Notes under the pieces: generated by a model
The model's input: the letters and a program-made list of their open reading frames with translations, nothing else
Databases searched by the model: none
What the model was told of the DNA's origin: nothing
In this document: in pieces, positions 44,811-54,118 of the stretch
How the letters are laid out: each line of letters starts with the position of its first letter
Position numbering within the stretch: the first letter of the stretch is position 1
Origin: Nocardia farcinica
Lineage (GTDB): Bacteria > Actinomycetota > Actinomycetes > Mycobacteriales > Mycobacteriaceae
Direction: 5' to 3'
Length of the DNA stretch: 64,000 nucleotides
NCBI RefSeq assembly: GCF_001182745.1
Contig: NZ_LN868939.1
Span: 2,232,001 to 2,296,000 of the forward strand
Made by a program: the position numbers and the translations under genes

Positions 44811-45591
44811 GGGACCGGTCTCCCGGCCCTCGGCGGCAGCGATGAATCTCGGCCCGGGTGTGCACCAGGTCGTGACCGGCCGTCAGCCACCGGGTGCGGA
44901 TGTGCGGGTGTTCGCGGACCAGGCGCTCGATCCCGGCCCGCCAGTTCCGAATTCGCCGTCGGGCGCGGTCGTCGCCGTCGTCACCGGCCATCGCGGTCGA
45001 CATGACCATCCGGACCGGGCACTCGATCCGCGCGAAGCGGGGCAGGATCGCCGCGCGCATCGCGTCGACCTCCCGATTGACGGCGAGGATGTCCGCGGCG
45101 GTGAGCAGTACCCGGTGCGGTGTGTCCGCGACGCTCGCGGTCCAGGCCGCCACGTCCTCGAACATCGCACGGAACTCGGGCAGGTCGTCGTCGGTGACGA
45201 ACGGCTCGGGGACCGGATTCGCCCCGTCCAGCAACACCAGTTCGGCGGCGGCGCCGGGATGATCGGACGCATAGTGCACCACCAGGTCGGCCCCGAGCGA
45301 GTACCCGACGAGCACCGGCGCCACCGCCGAGCGGCCGCGCACCCGCGTGAGCACGGCGGTGACATCGGCCAGGAACCCGGCGACGGTGTACCGGTCGGCG
45401 GCACCGGAGACGCCGTGCCCGCGCAGGTCGAAGGAGTAGACCTCGTGGTCGCGCCGCAGCACGCCGATCAGCGCGGACAGCCCGGCCCGCGTGGTACACA
45501 GGCCCGGGCACAGGACCAGTGGTCGTCCGCGACCGGCGCGGACGACGGGGATGGTGGCGCCGTCGACCCGGACGGTGAACTCGTCGCTCAT
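44794..45591 (-). CDS. Alpha/beta hydrolase
   Basis: A 265-residue hydrolase. The oxyanion region is LVLCPGLCTTRAGLSALIGV, the strand-5 DLRGHGVSGAADRYTVAGF follows, the nucleophile elbow is VLVGYSLGADLVVHYA (Ser in GYSLG) and the late His is in LTAGHDLVHTRAE. The long segment between lid and His is Arg/Asp rich. Substrate unknown; possibly a lactone or ester. The downstream MerR and reductase genes appear co-transcribed. The ATG at 45591 is the only good start; no ribosome site is obvious. Confidence 0.83.
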   Translation of the reverse strand: MSDEFTVRVDGATIPVVRAGRGRPLVLCPGLCTTRAGLSALIGVLRRDHEVYSFDLRGHGVSGAADRYTVAGFLADVTAVLTRVRGRSAVAPVLVGYSLGADLVVHYASDHPGAAAELVLLDGANPVPEPFVTDDDLPEFRAMFEDVAAWTASVADTPHRVLLTAADILAVNREVDAMRAAILPRFARIECPVRMVMSTAMAGDDGDDRARRRIRNWRAGIERLVREHPHIRTRWLTAGHDLVHTRAEIHRCRRGPGDRSHADHR

Positions 45592-45719
45592 GCCGATCAC
45601 GCTGCGAGGGTGACCCTGCGCCAGGGTCAAGCGCAGACAAGCCCGGGCACGCCCGAGATGTCCGTTCTCCGGGAGGTGGCGGCTTACCATTTCGCATACG
45701 GGGTCCAGTGGAGGTGGGT

Positions 45720-45935
45720 ATGGCGCGGGTGACGATCGAGGTCGACGAGGCAGCGCTGGCAATGGTCGGCGCGCTGCTGGGCACCGCGGGCCGGACGGAG
45801 GAGACGGTGAACGCGGCGCTGCACGAGGTGCTCGCGCAGCGCAAGCGCATGGCCGTGCTCGAGCGGATGATGGTGCGGGCGGGGGAGCGGGTGGTGCCGG
45901 CCGATCCGTGGCGGAAAACGCCCGCTTGGCCGTAG
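45720..45935 (+). CDS. VapB-like ribbon-helix-helix antitoxin without adjacent toxin
   Basis: A 71-residue protein. ARVTIEVDEAALAMVGALLG is the beta-strand and first helix of a VapB-type ribbon-helix-helix, followed by GRTEETVNAALHEVLAQRKR (second helix). The C-terminal RAGERVVPADPWRKTPAW is a toxin-binding type tail. VapB normally precedes a PIN-domain VapC ribonuclease by a few bases, but the next 290 bases hold only the CRISPR leader. It is therefore orphaned. A GTGGAGGTGG site precedes the ATG. Confidence 0.78.
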   Translation: MARVTIEVDEAALAMVGALLGTAGRTEETVNAALHEVLAQRKRMAVLERMMVRAGERVVPADPWRKTPAWP

Positions 45936-46225
45936 CGGTCGACTGCGGCGAGGTGCTGAGTGCGTCCCGGGGGGTGCATGCGGTACACGTCCAGGGTCGC
46001 GAGAGCGGAAACGAGGCTACGAGCTTCAACGGGCTCGTTGTGGGGGCTGTTGGAGCTCGCGGGGCCTCCCTTCCGGTGTTGTAGGCGTAGGTTGTGGGAA
46101 CCTGTGCGGAGGCTCACGCGGGACGACGGAGGTGTGATGTATCAGGAGGTGGATTGCGGCGCGTGAGTTGGGTGAAAGTGAATGAAAACTGGGGTGGTGG
46201 GCTGAGAACATGCAGGTCAGGAAGT
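45936..46225 (+). other. CRISPR leader region
   Basis: About 290 bases with no gene. The last 60 bases before the first repeat include the A-richer GTGAAAGTGAATGAAAACT and end in CAGGTCAGGAAG. Position on the 5' side of a canonically oriented array, opposite the end with degenerate repeats, makes this the leader with promoter and adaptation signals. Confidence 0.7.
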
Positions 46226-47528
46226 GCGCTCCCCGCGCATGCGGGGATGAGCCCCCGCTCCCCCTATCCGGCTGGTAACCGGATTCGCGCTCCCCGCGCA
46301 TGCGGGGATGAGCCTCCGAGCCCGACCAACCCCAGGTCAGAGGCACAGCGCTCCCCGCGCATGCGGGGATGAGCCCGCATGGACCCCGGCCACATGCGCG
46401 GCTTCATAGCGCTCCCCGCGCATGCGGGGATGAGCCCTAGGCGGTCACCGTGTTGCTGGGTTTGAATCGGCGCTCCCCGCGCATGCGGGGATGAGCCCCG
46501 AATTGGGTATCGAAATGGTTTGCCACGTCAGCGCTCCCCGCGCATGCGGGGATGAGCCCGCGGTCAGGCTGGTGTTGATCTCGCTGATCTGGCGCTCCCC
46601 GCGCATGCGGGGATGAGCCCGCCTGCCTAGGGAGTCCGCCGAACATGACAACGCGCTCCCCGCGCATGCGGGGATGAGCCCGCCAAACCCACCACCACCA
46701 CCGCGGCGACGCGCTCCCCGCGCATGCGGGGATGAGCCCGCCGACTCCTTGGACTCGACGTAGTTCTTCAGATGCTCCCCGCGCATGCGGGGATGAGCCG
46801 CCGAGGTCGATTCCGCGGGCGTCGGCGTAGGCATGCTCCCCGCGCATGCGGGGATGAGCCCTGCTCGACACCGCTTCGCGTGAGGCACCAGGCATGCTCC
46901 CCGCGCATGCGGGGATGAGCCCTTCCGCTTCTGACGAGCCGAACGCCGCTCGGTATGCTCCCCGCGCATGCGGGGATGAGCCCCCTTCGACCGGTCGGGC
47001 GTCGTCCTCGAGGACATGCTCCCCGCGCATGCGGGGATGAGCCCGGGTTCACGGGCTGGGCGACCGGGAAGCGGTTATGCTCCCCGCGCATGCGGGGATG
47101 AGCCCACCGCGCCCCAGACGGACGCCCACACCCAGGAGTGCTCCCCGCGCATGCGGGGATGAGCCTCACCCGGTCACCGTCCGCCACTCGGTGACGTAGT
47201 GCTCCCCGCGCACGCGGGGATGAGCCCTCGCCAGCGTGCCCGCGAAGGTGGCCGATGCGGTGCTCCCCGCGCATGCGGGGATGAGCCCGACGTCGAGAAG
47301 GCGCAGGCCCAGGTCAACTTGTGCTCCCCGCGCATGCGGGGATGAGCCCGCGAACGGGCGCCGCCGTCGTCGGGGAAGAGGTGCTCCCCGCGCATGCGGG
47401 GATGAGCCCCCGGTACCGCCGCCGCCACCCCCCCGCCCCCGCCGTGCTCCCCGCGCACGCGGGGATGAGTCCGACGACAACAACCTATGGGTGCTGTGCG
47501 ACAGGTGCTCCCGCACGGGGATAAGCCC
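46226..47528 (+). CRISPR. Type I-E CRISPR array, 22 repeats, no cas genes in window
   Basis: Twenty-one 29-bp repeats begin at 46226, 46287, 46348, 46409, 46470, 46531, 46592, 46653, 46711, 46772, 46833, 46894, 46955, 47016, 47077, 47138, 47199, 47260, 47321, 47381 and 47444; a 24-bp truncated copy is at 47505-47528. The core is CTCCCCGCGCATGCGGGG then ATGAGCCC, a 6-bp hairpin typical of type I-E, giving an ATGAGCCC 5' handle on + strand transcripts. Spacers are mostly 32 bp (29, 31, 32 and 34 also occur). The first bases fall in blocks: GCGC in repeats 1-9, ATGC in 10-15, GTGC in 16-22. The last two repeats are degenerate, marking the trailer end. Confidence 0.97.
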
Positions 47529-47823
47529 GCGACTTGGTCGCGTTCGGGCTGGGCGAGGTCGTACCCCCGCGCACGCGGAGCCGCCTTCTTCGGTCGGGGC
47601 AGCAAGCAACCGCACCAGCCGCCCGCTGGGCTCCGGTCGAATCCGCCGGTCCCACCAGCGGCCCGCGTCCTCGACCCTCGGGTGCGCACCTGGTGTCCGA
47701 AAACGGCTGGGGTGGCCTGGATCACCTCGCCGGGGTCGTTGTGCGGTCGGTGGGGGCTCGCCGTGAAAGTTCCCGGCGAAAGAGGTATCCTGCCGGAGGA
47801 CGCATTCGCGTTCGGTCAGAATT
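47529..47823. other. Trailer side of the CRISPR array, no gene
   Basis: About 295 bases with no credible coding sequence. A further weak repeat remnant (CCCCCGCGCACGCGGAG near 47563-47579) continues the decay of the array. Nothing else was recognised. Confidence 0.5.
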
Positions 47824-47878
47824 GTGTTCGAACACGTCGTGTTCGGGCATATTGGATTCGAGCACACGCTGTGTTCGA
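47824..47878. promoter_or_regulatory. Cluster of GTGTTCG/CGAACAC half-sites
   Basis: A perfect 12-bp palindrome GTGTTCGAACAC (47824-47835) overlaps CGAACAC-GTC-GTGTTCG (47829-47845). A second site, TCGAGCACA-CGC-TGTGTTCGA (47858-47878, one mismatch), has its centre 31 bp from that of the second element. The spacing differs from the actinobacterial LexA box. The block lies upstream of a short leader ORF and mgtE, so it may control them. Confidence 0.6.
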
Positions 47879-47967
47879 GCAATGTGAAGGTTCCCCGGAA
47901 CGAAACGCGGGGACGAACGGCGCGCGCGATCGGCAGGATCGCCGCCTAGGACGAGGAGGTGGGTCGC

Positions 47968-48024
47968 ATGCGCAGTGAACCTCCCAGTCGAAGGCCGCGC
48001 GGCGCCGCCCCTTCGCATTCCTAG
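47968..48024 (+). CDS. Candidate 18-aa leader peptide upstream of mgtE
   Basis: An ATG at 47968 lies 7 nt after GAGGAGGT, one of the strongest ribosome sites in the window, yet the frame ends after 18 codons at TAG 48022-48024. The peptide is MRSEPPSRRPRGAAPSHS, with four Pro and four Arg. Pro-rich leaders such as MgtL in enterobacteria sense low Mg2+ or poor Pro charging and control Mg2+ transporter expression. A similar role here for MgtE, 163 nt downstream, is inferred from position and composition only. Confidence 0.5.
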   Translation: MRSEPPSRRPRGAAPSHS

Positions 48025-48187
48025 ACGTCGTTCGACGTTCTGCGTCGCCGGGGCAGGCGCCACGCGGTGTGAATCTCGCGCTCATTCACCCACGGTGAGC
48101 GGTGCCCCTGTGCTCGCGCGGGGCGCCCGCCGTGGTCACGCTCCGCTGCCGCCTTCGGGCGCCGACCACTCGAGCTGAGGACTCCCC

Positions 48188-49552
48188 ATGTCGCAGATCG
48201 ATCTCATCGAAGCACGCCCGGTTCCGGCCGAATCGCTGCCGGAATTCGTCGCCGACCACCGCGTCGATGCCGCACTGGACTGGCTGGACAACCATCCGCC
48301 GCACCTGATCGCCGACCAACTCGCCCGCATGGACGCCGTCCAGGCAGGCGTGGCGTTCCGGCTGCTGGACAAGGATCAGGCGCTGGCGGTGTTCGAGGAA
48401 CTCGAACCGGTCGACCAGCAGCAGATCCTGCAGGGCTTGCGGGATCAGAGTTTCCGCGAGCTGGTGGAAGGGATGGCGCCCGACGACCGCGCCCGCATGC
48501 TGCGCGAGGCGCCGGCCAAGGTCGCCAAGAAGGTGCTGGCCGGGCTCAGCCCGCGGGAACGGCGGATGACGGCGAGTTTGCTGGGGTACCCGGAAGGTTC
48601 GGCCGGGCAGTACATGACTCCCGAGGTGGTCGCGCTGCCCAGCGATCTCACCGTCGCCGAGGCGCTGGCGACCGTGCGGGCCAAGGGCGCGCACGCCGAG
48701 ACCGTGTACACGCTGCCGGTGGTCGACTCGGGCCGGCGGCTGACCGGCATCGTGGAGCTGCGGGAACTCGTGCTGGCCCGGCCGGAGACGATGGTGTCCG
48801 AACTCGTCGTCACCGAACCGGCGTTCGCGCGCGCCACCGACTCCGCCGAGAAGGCGGCGCGGTTGATGCGCGAGACCAACGACATCAACCTGCCGGTGGT
48901 GGACAGCGAGAACCGCCTGGTCGGCCTGCTCACCATCGACGACGCGGTCGAGGTGATCGAGGCCGCCGACAGTGAAGACGTTGCGCGGCAAGCGGGTTCG
49001 GCGCCGTGGGAGGGTCATTACATGGCCGCCGGGGTGTTCCAGCTGGCCCGTTATCGTGCGCTGTGGTTGATGCTGCTGCTGTTCGCGGCGACGTTGACGG
49101 TGAGCGTCACCGACTTCTTCCAGGCCACCCTGGAACAGGCCGCCCACCTGGCGCTGTTCATCCCGCTGCTGATCGGCGCGGGCGGCAACGCGGGCGCGCA
49201 GGCGGCGACGGCCTGTGTGCGCGCGCTGGCGGTGGGCGAGGTCCGGGTGTCTGATCTGTTCAAGGTGATCTGGCGGGAGTGCCGGGTCGGGTTGGTGCTG
49301 GGGTCACTGCTGGCCTCGGCAGGCCTGGCGATCGCGGCCCTGTTCGTCGGCCCGCGCATCGCCGTGGTCGTCGCGATCACGCTGGTGCTGATCTGCGGCT
49401 GGGCGGCCACCATCGGCGGCACCATGCCGCTGCTGGCCAAGAAGCTCCGCATCGACCCCGCCGTCGTCTCGGCCCCGATGGTGACCACCCTGGTCGACGC
49501 GACCGGCCTGGTCATCTACTTCACCACCGCCAAACTGGTACTGGGGATCTGA
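48188..49552 (+). CDS. mgtE: Magnesium transporter MgtE
   Basis: A 454-residue Mg2+ channel. The N-domain (about 20-125) has the superhelical DNHPPHLIADQLARM and ELVEGMAPDDRARMLRE repeats, followed by two CBS domains (about 135-255; SAGQYMTPEVVALPSDLTVA and NDINLPVVDSENRLVGLLTI) that sense intracellular Mg2+. The C-terminal pore domain has five helices with the selectivity segment LIGAGGNAGAQAATACVRAL. Length matches the family. The ribosome site is weak (TGAGGA, 7 nt). It is preceded by a possible leader peptide and operator cluster. Confidence 0.92.
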   Translation: MSQIDLIEARPVPAESLPEFVADHRVDAALDWLDNHPPHLIADQLARMDAVQAGVAFRLLDKDQALAVFEELEPVDQQQILQGLRDQSFRELVEGMAPDDRARMLREAPAKVAKKVLAGLSPRERRMTASLLGYPEGSAGQYMTPEVVALPSDLTVAEALATVRAKGAHAETVYTLPVVDSGRRLTGIVELRELVLARPETMVSELVVTEPAFARATDSAEKAARLMRETNDINLPVVDSENRLVGLLTIDDAVEVIEAADSEDVARQAGSAPWEGHYMAAGVFQLARYRALWLMLLLFAATLTVSVTDFFQATLEQAAHLALFIPLLIGAGGNAGAQAATACVRALAVGEVRVSDLFKVIWRECRVGLVLGSLLASAGLAIAALFVGPRIAVVVAITLVLICGWAATIGGTMPLLAKKLRIDPAVVSAPMVTTLVDATGLVIYFTTAKLVLGI

Positions 49553-49636
49553 GGTCGGGGGAACATCGAAAGCGCCGCCGCCCTCACCTCGTTCGCCATC
49601 GCCTCGTTCGCCAACTCCGCGGTGCGGAGTGGCGGG

Positions 49637-51445
49637 TCAGGCCGGGGGACGCGGTCCCTCGCCGGGTGGGATCGGGGTGGTGTTGTCGCGGCAGGGTTGG
49701 CGCAGCGTCGTCGCGCACGACGGGAGCGCCGGTGCGTGCGGGTACGGCGTGTAGCCGAGGACGACGCTGGACGGGTGGGCGGCATCGAGCAGGACGGTGT
49801 TCACCGCCTCGGTGGTGATCCGGTCGAACTCCCAGAAACCGGTCTGTGCGGGGGCGTCGATGGTGATCCGGATGCTGGAGCCGGGCCGGAAGGTGTGCGC
49901 GAACTTGGGAAGTTCGACGCGGAGCAGGGCCGGTTCGCCCGGGGTGAGTGGCTCGGCGGCGCCGGGGCCGAAGTCGCCCCAGGGGCGCAGTTCGGTGGAC
50001 AGTGCGGGGTCCAGTCGTCGTTCGGAGGCGCGCAGCCAACCGCGTTGGACGAACATCTCCTTGCCGTCGGGCCGCACCTCCGACAGGGTCACCTGCACGT
50101 CGGTGTCGGGCGCGGTCGAACTCAGCCACAGGTCGACCGAGCCCGCGCCGAGGAAGCTCAGCGCCTGCGGCAGCGCGGCCGTGGTGAAGGCGCGCCTGCC
50201 GTCCGGGGCGGTGTCCGGCGACCAGCCCTCGGCCGGCGGATCGTTCACCACGCTGCCCGAGACGGGATACCGGTATTCGGCACCGGGCGTGTCCGGGGCC
50301 GGGGGTGCCTGCGTGAGCGTGTCGTCCGGACCGAACCACAGGCGCAGCGGTGTGACCGGCACCGGCAGGCCGAATTCGGCGACCGCGGTCGGCGTGGTCG
50401 TCTGTTCCTCGCCCGAGCCGGCGACCTGCATCTCCTGGAGCACACGCACGCGGGGCTCGCGCTCGAACCCGTTGTCCTCGTCCTTGACGTAGCGGGCCAG
50501 GAAGCGGCGCATGAGTTCCCGGATGTCGGCGGAGGTCAGGTCGGTGTGGTGGTCGCCGTTGGAACTCACCGTCCACAGCAGGTCCGGGCGCACCGTCTCC
50601 TCGACGTAGCCCATCCGGGTGCCGACCTGTTCGTCCTGCCAGGACTGGGTGGCCAGCACCGGTACGTCGATGCGGTCGGTGCGCGACCGGGCGCTCTTGT
50701 CGACGTAGAAGCCCTCGTGCTCGGTGGTTTCGGTGATGCGGCGGCCGAAGTCGAACTCCGGGCGCTGCGCCTTGGCGATGTTGTCGGCCACAGTGGCCGC
50801 GCAGTCGGTGTCGCCGTCGAGTTCGGCGGCCCGCTGGGCCGCCGACCGCCAGATCTCCGGGAACTCGCCCCACCACGCGGTCGGGAACCCCGAGTTGCGG
50901 ATGCCGCCCGGGTAGGCGACATCCCGATAGGGATCACCGACGTTCTTGCTCGGGGTGATGGCAGTGAGCCCGCGCGGCCGCTCGGCGGCGGTCCAGAGCT
51001 GGTTGTAGCCGGAGTAGGAGTAACCGATCATGCCGACCCGCCCGGTGGACCAGGGCTGCTGTGCCGCCCATTCCACGGCGAAGGCGCCCGCGGCCCCGAT
51101 CTCCGCGCCGAACATGTGGTTGTCACCGGTGGAGCAGCCGGTACCGGGCACATTCAGCCCGACGACGGCGTAACCCTCACGCACCCAGGGCATGCCGATC
51201 GAGGGCTCGGTTCCCGCGCCGTAGCCGTCGTATTCCACCAGTACCGGGAACTGCCCGCTCGCCTCGGGGAGCACCACCGAGTACCGCATGCGTTCGCCCG
51301 TCGGCAGGGTGAGGTAGCCCCATTGCCGCACCGGCTCGTTCGAGGCCGGCGCCTCGGCCGTCGCGCAGGCCGTGGCGGCGACGGCGACCGCCGCCAGCAC
51401 GGCCGCGACGCGGCGGCGGCGCGAAACCCGTGTCGCACTGTTCAT
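49637..51445 (-). CDS. CocE/NonD family exported hydrolase (X-Pro dipeptidyl-peptidase-like)
   Basis: A 602-residue secreted or lipid-anchored hydrolase. An Arg-rich signal peptide ends at an ATAC lipobox-like site near residue 27. The alpha/beta hydrolase domain has the nucleophile in MIGYSYSGYNQLW and the His in SSNGDHHTDL; a C-terminal jelly-roll PepX_C domain (about 350-575; LWLSSTAPDTDVQVTLSEVR, LRVELPKFAHTFRPGSSIRI) completes the CocE architecture. Family members cleave acyl esters, glutaryl-beta-lactams or Xaa-Pro peptides. ATG 51445 is used; an in-frame GTG lies three codons upstream. Confidence 0.87.
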   Translation of the reverse strand: MNSATRVSRRRRVAAVLAAVAVAATACATAEAPASNEPVRQWGYLTLPTGERMRYSVVLPEASGQFPVLVEYDGYGAGTEPSIGMPWVREGYAVVGLNVPGTGCSTGDNHMFGAEIGAAGAFAVEWAAQQPWSTGRVGMIGYSYSGYNQLWTAAERPRGLTAITPSKNVGDPYRDVAYPGGIRNSGFPTAWWGEFPEIWRSAAQRAAELDGDTDCAATVADNIAKAQRPEFDFGRRITETTEHEGFYVDKSARSRTDRIDVPVLATQSWQDEQVGTRMGYVEETVRPDLLWTVSSNGDHHTDLTSADIRELMRRFLARYVKDEDNGFEREPRVRVLQEMQVAGSGEEQTTTPTAVAEFGLPVPVTPLRLWFGPDDTLTQAPPAPDTPGAEYRYPVSGSVVNDPPAEGWSPDTAPDGRRAFTTAALPQALSFLGAGSVDLWLSSTAPDTDVQVTLSEVRPDGKEMFVQRGWLRASERRLDPALSTELRPWGDFGPGAAEPLTPGEPALLRVELPKFAHTFRPGSSIRITIDAPAQTGFWEFDRITTEAVNTVLLDAAHPSSVVLGYTPYPHAPALPSCATTLRQPCRDNTTPIPPGEGPRPPA

Positions 51446-51611
51446 ACCGGTCACCGTGCCCGGTGCGGTGGCGCGCGCGCATCGTCCGGCGGGGCGATCT
51501 TTCCCGGAGTGGCGGTGCCCTCCCCATCGTTCTCGGGGATGACGCGCACCCTGAGAATCCGTGGGCGGCGAAGCCGACCGCAGGCCGATTCCGCGGCAGG
51601 ACGTGCCCGCC

Positions 51612-51617
51612 TAGTGT
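51612..51617 (+). promoter_or_regulatory. -10 element of the PAF-AH-like gene (leaderless start)
   Basis: TAGTGT ends 7 nt before the ATG at 51625; no ribosome site. Confidence 0.55.
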
Positions 51618-51624
51618 CGGAACG

Positions 51625-52797
51625 ATGATCGAACTGCGTCGCCTCGTCGCCGCCGCGCTGGCGGTGGCGGTCCTTCCGCTGGGAGCCGCCACCGCCGCCC
51701 CGGTGACCGCCGCACCGGTCGCGGTGGCCCCGGTGTCCGCGCCCGAACTGCCCATGCCGACCGGCGTTTTCGCGGTCGGCCGCGATACCTGGCATGTCGT
51801 GGACGACTCCCGCCGGGACCCCTGGGTGCCGAGCGAGCCCCGCGAACTGATGGTCGGCCTGTTCTATCCCGCACTACCGGGCGTCGGCGCCGTGGCGCCG
51901 TATGCCACGCCGGCCGAGGCGCGCCTGCTCGTCACCCGCGACGGCGCCCGGTCGAGTGACGCGGGGGAAGCGGTGCGCGCCACCGGAACCCACAGCGTCA
52001 CCGGCGCCACACCGCAACCGGGTTCGTTCCCGCTCGTCGTGCTCTCCCCGGGCTTCGGGATGCCGCGCTACACCCTGACCTCGCTGGCCGAGGAGCTCGC
52101 CTCGCGCGGATACGTCGTGGCCGCGGTCGATCACGCGAACGAGGCGATGGGCGTCGAATTCCCGGACGGGCGGATGTCGACCTGCCGCGCCTGCGAAACA
52201 CTGGAGGACCAGGGCGCTTTCGCCCTCCTCGTGGAGACGCGCGCCCGGGACGTGTCGGTGCTGCTGGACCGCCTCGCCGCCGCCGACGCGCCGTCGGTGG
52301 CCCGGTCGGTCGACTTCACCCGCATCGGGATGGCGGGCCATTCGATCGGCGGGGCGAGCGCCGCCGCGGCCATGACGCGCGACGGCCGGGTGCGTGCCGG
52401 GGTGAACATGGACGGGGCGTTCTTCAGCCTGCCGCCCGCCGACGATCAGGCCGGGCGCGCGTTCCTGTTGCTCGGCACCGACGACGAGGTGCACCGGCCC
52501 GGCGGTTCGGATCCGACGTGGACGCTGACCTGGCCCGCGCTGGGCATGTGGAAGCGCTGGGTGACCTTCGCCGGGGCCGACCACTACTCCTTCACCGACA
52601 TCCCGGTGCTCGCGGAGCAACTGGACGGGAGCGAACTCGGATTGCCGCCCGGCGGCACGCTGTCCGGGCAGCGTGCCGTGGCGCTCACCCGCGCCTACGT
52701 CGGCGCGTTCTTCGATCAGCGGCTGCGCGGGATCCCGCAGCCGCTGCTGGACGGCCCAACCCCGGGGCGCCCCGAGGCGCGATTCCACATGCTCTGA
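51625..52797 (+). CDS. Exported alpha/beta hydrolase, platelet-activating factor acetylhydrolase-like
   Basis: A 390-residue hydrolase with a signal peptide (LVAAALAVAVLPLGAATA) and an Ala/Pro/Val-rich spacer. The catalytic domain shows FPLVVLSPGFGMPRYTLTSL, AVDHANEAM, the nucleophile elbow GMAGHSIGGASAAAAM, and the His in GADHYSFTD near residue 320. These fit plasma-type PAF acetylhydrolase or related lipases acting on oxidised phospholipids. The start is set by the signal peptide and the -10 element. It is divergent from the CocE gene. Confidence 0.85.
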   Translation: MIELRRLVAAALAVAVLPLGAATAAPVTAAPVAVAPVSAPELPMPTGVFAVGRDTWHVVDDSRRDPWVPSEPRELMVGLFYPALPGVGAVAPYATPAEARLLVTRDGARSSDAGEAVRATGTHSVTGATPQPGSFPLVVLSPGFGMPRYTLTSLAEELASRGYVVAAVDHANEAMGVEFPDGRMSTCRACETLEDQGAFALLVETRARDVSVLLDRLAAADAPSVARSVDFTRIGMAGHSIGGASAAAAMTRDGRVRAGVNMDGAFFSLPPADDQAGRAFLLLGTDDEVHRPGGSDPTWTLTWPALGMWKRWVTFAGADHYSFTDIPVLAEQLDGSELGLPPGGTLSGQRAVALTRAYVGAFFDQRLRGIPQPLLDGPTPGRPEARFHML

Positions 52798-52980
52798 GCA
52801 GCCCGCGGCCCGTCGGGATCGCGGTTCGGGCAGGTCGGCGAGCCGCCGAGCAAACCATCGGCGACCGATCCGCGGGGTCGGCTCGGACCCGGTGCGGCCC
52901 GCGGGATCGGGTGGCGCACAATAGGGGCCGCGCGTTGCCGGTCCGCGGCGGATCGACCGCCGGTGTCGCAACTGCGGGCA

Positions 52981-53028
52981 ACACAACACCTTGTGTTGCG
53001 TGGAGTTGTCGGACACAACGAGTAGTGT
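52981..53028 (+). promoter_or_regulatory. Paired NrdR boxes upstream of nrdF
   Basis: ACACAACACCTTGTGT (52981-52996) and ACACAACGAGTAGTGT (53013-53028) both fit the ACAC-N8-GTGT pattern and lie 32 bp apart, three helical turns. The second includes a TAGTGT -10 element. Repression by NrdR under high dATP is expected. The rest of the 52798-53104 intergenic region shows nothing else clear. Confidence 0.82.
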
Positions 53029-53032
53029 CTGA

Positions 53033-54067
<1,035 letters not shown>

Positions 54068-54080
54068 GTCCGTAGGCACC

Positions 54081-54115
54081 GCCCCGCACCCCGCGGGACA
54101 CGCGGGGTGCGGGGC
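54081..54115. terminator. Perfect 15-bp bidirectional hairpin after nrdF
   Basis: GCCCCGCACCCCGCG (54081-54095) pairs with 54101-54115 around GGACA, between convergent nrdF and the intradiol dioxygenase gene. Confidence 0.85.
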
Positions 54116-54118
54116 GGG

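Noticed and set aside
44640..45732. Plus-strand frames opposite the hydrolase and MerR genes
   Set aside because: Antisense shadows; minus-strand products have clear family motifs.
46437..47524. Long open frames through the CRISPR array with repeated HPRMRGE or SSPHARGA motifs
   Set aside because: They are translations of the repeats with a 61-bp period, a known artefact, with no ribosome site or protein-like composition.
47822..47880. LexA/SOS box
   Set aside because: The half-sites resemble LexA sites, but the CGAAC to GTTCG spacing is 7, not 4.
47975..48178. 67-codon frame overlapping the leader peptide in another frame
   Set aside because: It starts at a GTG without a suitable ribosome site, is Arg/Pro-rich, and runs into the mgtE promoter region with no homology signal.
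47529..48187. M-box magnesium riboswitch before mgtE
   Set aside because: None of the conserved M-box core segments could be found; a leader peptide is the better candidate.
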